From Favolaschia claudopus (Eukaryota > Basidiomycota > Agaricomycetes > Agaricales > Mycenaceae), in contig JAWWNJ010000040.1 of assembly GCA_037176885.1 (NCBI GenBank), positions 1,488,001-1,552,000 on the forward strand: a stretch of 64,000 nucleotides of DNA. Direction: 5' to 3'. Positions 55,937 through 64,000 of this stretch are shown piece by piece. The notes beneath the pieces are model-generated. The model was not told the origin of the DNA. It saw only the letters and a list, made by a program, of their open reading frames with translations, and made no database searches. The translations under genes were made by a program, and so were the position numbers. Positions within the stretch are counted from its first letter, which is position 1. The number at the start of each line of letters is the position of its first letter.

Positions 55937-57896
55937 GCCCACCGACTCCTATCTTCTCCACAAAGCCAAGTCTCCGCCACTCATATGCACTTCTCTAATG
56001 TCGGCGCAATTCCCCTTGGGCACCCTGCCGTTCGTGCGATAGATTCAGATCTAAAGCAGGAGCGCATGAGTGGTATTGTGGTTGGATGGAAGCATTGCCA
56101 GAGAAAGGTGAAGACGAAGGTGCGCGACTTGTCGCCGACCGAGGTTGTGATGAACTTGTCGAATCCGGTACCTTGCTTCAACTGCCTCGTCGGACAGACC
56201 GATACACCTGAAGAGACGCAACATCTGTCTACGCGTCGACCACCGGCTTTACCGCTCCCCACTCGAAACTTGTCGTGTCTTCGTTGTGGTGCTCAGCCAT
56301 TCGCAGGCACCGACGTGCACCACCGAGTGTATTCAATTCTATATTACTACAAGACCACGCCAAAAAAATCATTCGTGGTATATAACTGATACACCGCTGC
56401 GCTTACAACCGCGTCCCCCGCCTACATCGCCCGTGTTCGTGCGCGAGTCTCAACCGCCGCATTCAAAGTGGGACCACGATTTGAGATTTGGCTCGCGCTC
56501 TTAAAGTTTTCTGTTGGGTTTGACCGCGTTGAGGTACAGTCTTTCGAATTTTCTGTGTGTTTCGTCTGAGGGCAACGAAATCGTTGCCATTATCTGGTTG
56601 GGTACATGGATTCGGAGTTTCGGCATTGTACTAGATCCCTATAATCCAGCCTTGTGCTTAAGTAACATCGCCAACGGCCACCAGCCTTCCGCCAATCCGA
56701 CCACCCGGACCACTCCAGCTGTCACCGCTCACGGCACCGATAGCAACCGCCCGATGACTTCCGCTCAGTCTCCACCGTCCTCGATGATGTCCTCCCGTCC
56801 ACTTCCCGCTACGTTTCATAGACACTGTCGAAGCTAGATCATTTTCAGGGCTCCGAGTCTCGTCCTGCCTGAAGCCGCTACTGAAAGGTCCTCGGCGCCG
56901 CTGAAATCGTGATCGGCGAACTCAGCAAGGGTCCCGCCGGCGCAAACGTTAGTGAGGATCTTGACAATCTCTCGCCTGGAAGTTCATCACTATCGACTGC
57001 GTTAACGCGAAGGTATTCAAGATTGTTGCGGGCCATTGTGAAATGGAGTCAACTGGGGACACATCATTGCAGCGGGTGCAGCCTAACTCTGAGCCTCCCT
57101 ATATCTTGACCGGGTATGGCGTCTATATGCGCTTTCGTGGCTAAAGGTCAAGAGCACGGAACTCCACTCAGGCCTTGAAGGGAACCTTTCGAAAGCGGGT
57201 CACACCAAGTTGCCCGATTTCGTGCACAGTATGTACTTCTTGACGCCGTTGTCAGACAGTGGGGAAAGATTACTGAGAATCCCTGGTGGAATCATCACTG
57301 CGTCTCTCGAAGTACCGTGCCCAAGTTACATATTGCATCCATACTCACATGCTAGCCTTATAATTATCATATAAACTAATACGAGCGCATATTCACTGGA
57401 AGTACTCAAGCCCCCTTTCTTCTGGCCACAGATTGTTGTGATCGAATGTGAGCCACGTCTCTGCCTCCAGTTATGCGGCTTATGATGTAGTTTTTCAATG
57501 TCTAATCAGAGTCCCGATGTAAGGAAATTTCACGAAAGAATGTGCGAGGAGACGCAAAGGCAATGGATGGCTACACTGCAGAGAGCAGAGAAAAACTTGG
57601 GACAAGAATATGAGTATCGGGGCTCTAAGGCCGTTCCAAGGCTCAGGACAATTAGCTCCTACTTTGACAAAACAGGTACCCCCCCCCTCCCCCCCCCCCC
57701 ATTCACAGTTACGATTTAATTTTATCCTTTTTCAGCTCCCGACATCAGCGTTGCAAGAAGGGTGCAGCAGGCAAAGCCAGAGAATGCTGTATAATACTGG
57801 TTGTCCGGAGATCCGGCCGAGAGAGAAGTCCGAATTGACTTTCTCCATATTCCAACGATCCACGTTCATTTTTAGAGTGTTTTCAAATTGCTCCAT
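55937..57896. other. unassigned sequence with weak frames
   Basis: Plus frames at 55985-56389 (WKHCQRKVKTKVRDLSPTEV), 56514-56837 and 57498-57719 (VRKFHERMCEETQRQWMATL, then YFDKTG) have protein-like composition but no family I recognise. They may be fragments of one or more decayed genes. C-rich runs lie at 57679-57699. Confidence 0.35.
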
Positions 57897-57898
57897 TA

Positions 57899-58195
57899 GA
57901 GAGTTTGCGGTGAGCCGCCAGAAGCCACCTGGTGGCTCTGACGGCATGCGGAGCGGTCTGATTTGTTTCAAGCGGAAAATCCCGGATTTTTCGACTCGGG
58001 GTGTCAGATAATGGCCATTCAACTCACCTGCAATTTTTTCCGCACCTTGAACCTTGCCAGTTATCGAGAAAAAGACGACTCAAGTTGCGAACTAGCCACC
58101 TGCAAGCCACCGGAAGCCACCATATGACGTAGCCGCTCCACAGCGCATGCCGTGAGAGCCACCGGGTGGCTTCTGGCGGCTCACCGCAAACTCTC
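57899..58195. mobile_element. TA-flanked MITE with 50-bp inverted ends
   Basis: GAGAGTTTGCGGTGAGCCGC starts the left end and its inverse closes the right; the match, with few changes, runs about 60 bp. TA lies at 57897-57898 and 58196-58197. GCCACCTGGTGGC-type palindromes occur inside both ends. 297 bp, non-coding. Confidence 0.85.
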
Positions 58196-58197
58196 TA

Positions 58198-59255
58198 TTT
58201 AACATGTTTGTAGTCGAGTTGCTGTCGACAGAAAAAACAGGTGACTGCCCTCCTGCTCAGCACTAGAGTGTATGTAGATCTCGCGAAAAAATGTTTCGGA
58301 CTTTGCTAATAATTTCATGGACGCCTTCCAAGTTTGATTCGGGAATGGAGACTCCTTACTCTGTTCTCTAAGGATTCTCCCTCTGCCCAGGTGAGTAGAC
58401 ACTCTTCCTCTTGTTGTAGCTAGCCCACTAAGGATTCTCCCTCTGCCCAGTGCTTGTTGGACTCTTGAGTACCTCGGGCCTCAGGCCCTGGCAGCTGTTG
58501 CCCTTACAGGTGATCAACAAAGTCAGTGCAACACAGCTTGTTCTGGGAGGAAAATTATGGTTTTGATTTTGCAAGACTCTTCAGCATGGTGTCCTTTTGT
58601 GGGCACGAACACTCAATGTTGAAAAGAAACTGTGTACAGTTGATATCTGTAGCGTTTATTTTGACTGTCTCAGTCTGTCACTTTCAACCGATCGTCAGAC
58701 AGTTATTTGGGGTGTTTTAAGCAACAATTCAATCAGTTCTGGTGTTGTTCCACCTAATAATGAACACTGATTGTGTTTAAGAGGCCTATTGCTATTGCTG
58801 CTGTCTTCAAACTTGCATAAATGTGAGTGCAAAACTGAAATTTAAGCAAAAGGTTGAAAATTCTGGTTTCCACAATTCTGGTCCAATAGTGCATCATTTG
58901 GAATGGTTCAAAGGGCTTGAAAGATACCAATAGAGCGCTAATGTAGCATGCATTGTGCAAAAATGGTCAACCATGCTTAGAGCAAACAGCAACCAATTTC
59001 TTGCACAACGTTGACAACTTGGCATTGCCAAACAATAACATCATGAATTCAACTAGCTCTAGAGTGATGTAAAAAGAGAAGATCTCCAAGAAACTTAGGG
59101 AATGATCTACTCACATTGAAAGGTATGCAGCCAGGTGCAGAAACCGTGGGAAACCCACGTGATCGCGTCGAAATATCGACATTTCCGGTTACTTTTGTGG
59201 ACACCGAGTATAATCCAGCTCGGTGCCCTCGCTATATAGAGTCTGTTGGTTACCG
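58198..59255. other. unassigned sequence
   Basis: CTAAGGATTCTCCCTCTGCC is directly repeated at 58371 and 58430, a 59-bp duplication. No gene or inverted-end element is recognised in the rest. Confidence 0.4.
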
Positions 59256-59734
59256 ACAAATTCAATAGTCTTATGTTTACCGCGCCCCTGCAACCGCGTT
59301 AGGTTCTTATTAGCTAATCTTATATAAGCAGATTTCACGGCACGTATATCTCAATGGAAACTGATCTCTTGGCTTCAAAAACTCGGAGCAGGCTACATGC
59401 AATAAGTAAAGCTACATTTCTCTCTCCTCACATTTTTCAAAATCAGACGGCGCGCTACAGAAAACGTTGTCGCGTCGTCATCACGTGCGGCTCGGGTGTT
59501 TCGGCCGAGATGAACAAATGCATTCAAGTTTAACTGAAACCACTTTAGAAATTCGGGAAACAAGGTATAGATAATCACAGCCTGTATGGAGTGCCTGAGA
59601 GCTTGAATCACCCTCAAAATAGACCTGCGGGAGGGGAAAATGAGGTACCGGCAATGTCCGGCTTATATAAGATTACCTAATAAGAACCTGACGCGGTTCC
59701 AGGGGCGCGGTAAACATAAGACTATTGAATTTGT
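59256..59734. mobile_element. MITE related to the Mutator-like copies
   Basis: ACAAATTCAATAGTCTTATG at the left is matched inverted at the right over about 75 bp with a few changes. The motif order TTACCGCG...GTTCTTATTA inside the ends parallels the Mutator-like copies at 41482 and 54237. A clear 9-bp duplication is not seen. Confidence 0.7.
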
Positions 59735-60062
59735 TACATTAGCTTTTTCAGTCGTCCCCAGTGAAAGCTCGTTTGAAATGCAATTCCAGCCAAAATATTG
59801 AAGCTTGACGCGCGTGAAATGGCCACAACGATGAAAGCATGTGCGTGTCTGTCAAAACGGTGTCCCGATCACCAACCATCACTCGGGATCAAGCGGACTC
59901 TCTCTGGATCAAGCGGAAATCTCTCGCATCACTCGGATTCACCATCTATCAAAGATCTATCGATTACATCAAAAAGCCCTCTAGCACAGCTTATTGCTTT
60001 TCGGTGACGGCTCTGATAAAGGGGGAGCAAGCTCCCCCAATCATTCGAAACCGATTTAACAT
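59735..60062. other. spacer containing the third palindrome copy
   Basis: No gene. Repeated GATCAAGCGG and ATCACTCGG words at 59870-59940, then the segment shared with 5349-5386. Confidence 0.4.
60021..60038. repeat. recurrent palindrome (copy 3)
   Basis: Identical 18 bp to 3054-3071 and 5366-5383; neighbouring bases 60003-60041 match 5349-5386. Confidence 0.7.
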
Positions 60063-60064
60063 TA

Positions 60065-60827
60065 CAGCTATCTACAAAACACTGGAGCGCTCCGAAAAAA
60101 AGTTCCCATTGATGCAATGACGTCAATTACCATATGAGGTAGGTGCCGGATCCATTGCGTCGACGGCTGGCGCGTCAGGGCGGGGCGACCTCGTGTTGCA
60201 GCCTAGGCGGCCATGGTAATCAGGAGCCGCTTGTGTGCAGGAGGGATGTAGCGGAAGGTATTGTAGGGCATGGTAGGCGAGAGAGACGTTCCAGGAGCAG
60301 TGACGAATAGCGCTGTGTTGGAATCAAAATCTGGGCTGTGAGAAATGTGAGATTCAAACCACCCCCCTGGTTATTTAACATGGGTATGTTAATAACAGGG
60401 TTTATAACATGACGTAAGCCCACCCAAAAAAAAAAATCCCCCTGATTTTCAGCTGATTTTCTTGAAATTTGCCTCAGATTCGCCTTCGACGCCTTCCGGG
60501 CAGAGGAGAGTGGTTTTTGACTCAATTCTTAGCATCCCAAGGGCGAAATAAAGCTGCAAAAGTGGTGTTCAAGGCACCGCAGGGGCCCCTTCCTAACACA
60601 TAAATAACAGGTGTTTCTGGACCTCAATTGTGAGAAATGTAATTTACATGTTAATAACAGTGTTATAAAGTACCTGTTATATAACACGTTGATTCCTACA
60701 CAGCGCTAGTGACGAAAGGGCGAGTGTCGTTGGAGAAAGTGGAGCGGGCTGGCCGAATTAGGCAGGAGCTGTCAAAACCGTTGTGTGAACTTTTTTTCGG
60801 AGCGCTCCAGTGTTTTGTAGATAGCTG
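60065..60827. mobile_element. TA-flanked MITE with 41-bp perfect inverted ends, carrying a nested hAT MITE
   Basis: CAGCTATCTACAAAACACTG and its inverse give 41 bp of perfect match. TA lies at 60063-60064 and 60828-60829. A 401-bp hAT MITE sits inside, so the host element was about 354 bp before that insertion. Confidence 0.88.
60308..60708. mobile_element. hAT MITE nested in the 60065 element
   Basis: Ends are TAGCGCTGTGT and its inverse followed by GGAATCAA. GTGACGAA is duplicated at 60300-60307 and 60709-60716. Internal TTAATAACAG/TTATAACA words recur near both ends. Non-coding. Confidence 0.88.
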
Positions 60828-60863
60828 TAAAAATAATGTTTCCACCTGTCATGGACTCAAGAA

Positions 60864-61399
60864 CAGTGTTCGCCCTAAGGCATAAGGCCTTATTAAGGTT
60901 AAGGCTTATTAAGGTCTTAACATAAGCCTTAAGGCCCAGCCTCTGGAACGTTAAGGCCTTAAGGTTGATGCCGGCAAATGAAAGCCGAGCGTCACCAAAG
61001 AATTTGCCGACAGGCCCCGCAGGGCAACACTCGAACATCGGCCATCAGCGCTTCAGCATTCCCTGGTGCCACTTAAAGCCGTGTGAGCCAGCGAAAAAAT
61101 ACAAGTAGCTCGGCAAAGAAAAAAAAAAGGATTTGTCTGTAAGTGCAATAATATGATGCTTGGTACTGGATTGAGTGTGAATCAATCATCTTCCGGCACC
61201 CCTGGCATGCCTCTTGTCAATGGTCAGAACTGCAGCACTAGTACACCAGACACACAGAATTCGGCGCCTTGGAAGGTGGGAATTATCTACCTAAAAAAGA
61301 AATTAAGGCCTCTAAGGTCTTAACGCTTATTAAGGGTTAAGGCTTAATAAGCCTTAAGGCTCGGCCAGACCCAATCTTAAGCCTTAAGGGCGAACACTG
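60864..61399. mobile_element. hAT non-autonomous element, CAGTGTT family, TTAAGG-rich
   Basis: Ends are CAGTGTTCGCCCT and its inverse. CTCAAGAA is duplicated at 60856-60863 and 61400-61407. TTAAGGC words crowd both ends, as in 48060-48880. 536 bp, no transposase. Confidence 0.88.
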
Positions 61400-61407
61400 C
61401 TCAAGAA

Positions 61408-61973
61408 ACCCTTAAGGTGGCCGACTACCCAGTGAAAAATAGTAAATGATATCAGTGTTGCTCAGACTTCAGTTAGTGTCTTTATAGAGAGACTATGGCA
61501 CTGAGTGGAAATTCTATCACGATGATAAGCCAGTCAAGAATTTGATTGGTGGTTCATCCTTCAGAACGTCATTGCCCGGCATAAGTAAAGTTTTGTTCAC
61601 AACAGTAGATTATGTGCGAGAAAAGAATCCGGCCGAATCTTGCCCCAAACAACAGCGCAACGTTGACATTGTTAATTTGAGTGCCATTCCAGTAACAATT
61701 TACACAAGCTCCCCCTGCTGTAGGCCGGTACTCCGGCATACAAATCACATTGGCCTACGGCAGTCATTACATCGTGATGATTAACTGATGATTGATCAGA
61801 TGCTGTGTGTGTTGCTATGTGGCAACGACTTGGCAACGGCCTCGGGCAACCTCGGAATAGGCGTTCAGCCAGGCGTTGGCGAGCGCCTATGCTACTAAAG
61901 TTGTCGTGCCTCGTAAAATCATTCTTCATGCTGATATTCCCGACGTTCTACACCGCCAACCCAGACTGAGACC
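61408..61973. other. unassigned sequence
   Basis: A plus frame from 61542 is unrecognised. A short palindrome with CTGTAGGCC/GGCCTACGGCAG arms lies at about 61718-61763. Confidence 0.35.
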
Positions 61974-61975
61974 TA

Positions 61976-62336
61976 CAGTTGCGGCAAGATCAAATGTCCC
62001 TACCATAAAAGGAAATTGCCATCAAACTAGACCTTTTCCTTGACTGTTGGAGGGTGTCGGGGGACCAGAGGATGTAGAGGGATAGTATTGCAAATAATAT
62101 GGCGTGACATGCACTTGACCCAGGTTTACGGTCGCTTTTTCTGCTGTGTTTGGCTCACATGTTAAAGCCATAACTCGCACGTTACGCCGCCGAATCAAAG
62201 TGCACGGCGGATGTTAGTGGTCCCCTGATCACTTCGATGCACACGAATCCGCTTCAGTATATGTGTGGGTGGGCAAAGCGTCGAGATTGATGTGAATTTC
62301 CTTTTACGGTAGGGACATTTGATCTTGCCGCAACTG
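61976..62336. mobile_element. TA-flanked MITE, CAGTTGCGGC family
   Basis: CAGTTGCGGCAAGATCAAAT and its inverse match over about 45 bp; TA at 61974-61975 and 62337-62338. Just inside lies GGAAATTGCCATCAA, close to the same place in the 41620 element (GGAAATTTCCATCAA). 361 bp. Confidence 0.85.
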
Positions 62337-62682
62337 TATGTGATCTCAATGCTGAGCGTCAATTGAGGCCCACGGTTGGTCTCAAAAAGAGGCAATGTTG
62401 TCGGCTTATCATTTTGGTCTCAGTTTGAGCGCCACCTCATTTTGAGCTCAATGACTGACATCGAAACGAAGCTTTCATCTAATGATATTGGGATATAAAA
62501 TAGTCCATGCAATCCTGTACGGTAATTGTGATCGTCACCCTTCCTCGCTGGACCATTTGCTCTTCCTCCTATTATTGTCCACACACCCACCTTGATTATT
62601 GGCACCGACAGACACAAACGGTGAATCCTGCAGACAAGCGTCAGTATAATCGCAGACGGAAACTACGGCAGAGGCATACGTA

Positions 62683-63271
62683 CAGTGGTGGCAAATAGAA
62701 ATTGCCGTGGCTTTTTGGTAAAAATCTCGATGTATACTTCACCGAATGACCTCAAATAAGATGTAGAGACGAGTATGTGATACTTCTGTACCTCGTGGAA
62801 CACTCAACAATATATCATGCACTGACAATGCATCAATAATGGATGGTTTCCGTTTTTTGCCATATCCGGAAAAACACAATGTACCCTCAGCAAAGAAGTG
62901 TCATGATAGGATAAAAGTACTTGAAAAACAATGCTAGCTCTCACTTTGATTGACTGGAATTGATCGTCATTTGAGCTCACAACAGCCGCTCGAAGTAGGT
63001 CATTTTAGCTATTTTCTCTGCATTTTCAGCTATTTTGTGTGAAAATAGCCAACTCTGAGCGGTTGTTGTGAGCTCAAATGAGGGTCAATTCCATTCAACA
63101 AAAGTGGAAACTAGGACTGTTTTTCAAGTACTTTCATCCTATTGTGACACTTTTTTGCTGAGGATACATTGAGTCTTTCCAGATATGGCAATAATAAGAA
63201 ACTGTCCTGTTATTGATGCCCTCTCAGCTGGGGCGCAAGGTGAATGGTTCTAAATCAGCTTGCCGCACTTG
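62683..63271. mobile_element. degenerate TA-flanked element of the CAGTGG family with internal foldback
   Basis: CAGTGGTGGCAA at the left and, inverted, CAAGTGCGGCAA at the right, with TA at 62681-62682 and 63272-63273. The interior 62860-63190 is a large imperfect palindrome (GCGGTTGTTGTGAGCTCAAA type arms around 62975 and 63055). Non-coding. Confidence 0.6.
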
Positions 63272-63273
63272 TA

Positions 63274-63660
63274 CCTGATTCATGTTAATGCGAACCAGAC
63301 AACCTTAGATGTACGCCACTTCTACGAATGGGCTATGGCTAAGGTATACTTGACTTCAATCGAAGGCCATGTGACAATACAAAAGACTAATTAGACGCTT
63401 TGTGGTTGCGAGGCAAAAAATCGCGTTTTTTCAAAACGAAAAGAGAGGTTAGAAACGAAGCGTTTTTTGTTTTAATTGTACCATGGAAGCTTTCCGTTCC
63501 GTAAAAATCCTATGATTTCAAAGCCTACTGCATGTTCGCAGATAAGCTAAAGAAAGGTAATTAGATAAAGAAAGGCAATTAGATTTTAGGCTCCGCGCGC
63601 TCTGAATCAAACTGCGTGATCGCTTGCGGTGACATGTCACGTTACAGTAACGCGCCAAGC
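63274..63660. other. unassigned sequence
   Basis: TCGCGTTTTTTCAAAACGAA at about 63421 also occurs at 23831. A short tandem GATAA...AGAAAGG repeat is at 63540-63580. No gene. Confidence 0.4.
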
Positions 63661-63671
63661 TTTTCCTCAGC

Positions 63672-64000
63672 TGTTACACGACGCTGAGGTAGGCTGCAGC
63701 TATCTATGTAGCAAAGGACCACTTACTTATATAGAGTATACTTAGGGTAACCAGCCCGCTCTGGTTACCTTGCTGGTGACCCCCGCTTAGCTTAGCCGAG
63801 GTAACCACCGGAATACACGATTGTACTCTCTGATCGGAGAACCCAGAGTCCGAGGACTCCGAGTATCCGCCAGCACACTGCCAGCACGAAGGCGGCAATT
63901 GCCGATGTGTGGGAAATTCTTGCTAGGAGAATTCTGTGCAAGCACTGTCAAATAAAGCCATGTTCTGTCTCTTGAATTCCAAATAACCATCGATAGACAG
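63672..64000 (+). mobile_element. possible LTR running out of the window
   Basis: The stretch begins TGTTACACGACGC, has a TATA-like TATATAGAGTATAC at about 63729, GC-rich sequence after it, and AATAAA at about 63951 near the edge. That arrangement resembles a fungal Gypsy-type LTR. The end and any internal region are outside the window, so this is tentative. Confidence 0.35.

Overview
The window looks like nuclear DNA of a mushroom-forming basidiomycete (Agaricomycete). Introns are 45-60 bp with GT-AG borders. The recognisable proteins are families typical of these fungi: a Pho80-like cyclin, alpha-kinase, DUF6589, DUF6698, an integrase-core protein, a Helitron, a DIRS-like retroelement and many small DNA transposons. 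I saw no rRNA, tRNA or CRISPR. Species cannot be given from the sequence alone.

Layout. 1-5.4 kb holds small non-autonomous elements and simple repeats. A cyclin-like gene with one frameshift lies on the minus strand at 5459-6110. A DUF6589 gene (minus, 7280-9650) is broken by a hAT-type MITE, a homopolymer frameshift and, at its 5' end, by a tandem array. That array (9650-22559) is eight nearly identical 1.6-kb units. A TA-flanked MITE and an integrase-core fragment follow (22.7-23.8 kb), then a four-exon gene encoding a possible OB-fold-like protein with a basic tail (24.1-25.1 kb), then a Helitron Rep/helicase gene (26.1-30.3 kb) that has lost the middle of its Rep region.

The most interesting part is 30.4-39.2 kb. 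Two almost identical 3.2-kb DNA transposons lie in inverted orientation. Each carries a five-exon DDE transposase and, convergent with it, a four-exon gene for an acidic/basic protein I do not recognise. Between them is a 1.5-kb relative with the same convergent layout that has lost the 3' halves of both genes. The right-hand 3.2-kb copy sits inside an alpha-kinase exon, and removing it with one GA dinucleotide restores the reading frame.

39.4-64 kb is a patchwork. It holds a DUF6698 gene whose intron carries a MITE (42.7-44.7 kb), a decayed DIRS-like element with its own hAT MITE (45.2-47.4 kb), a PIF1-like helicase remnant (48.9-49.6 kb) and a protein kinase fragment (49.7-50.2 kb). At least a dozen non-autonomous DNA elements are present, many with visible target-site duplications: 8 bp for hAT-like, 9 bp for Mutator-like, TA for Tc1/mariner-like. 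Several are nested. The last 340 bp may be an LTR running out of the window.

There is little sign of genes working together. The region reads as a transposon-rich, gene-poor compartment in which host-type genes are repeatedly interrupted, and the mobile elements themselves are the main biology.
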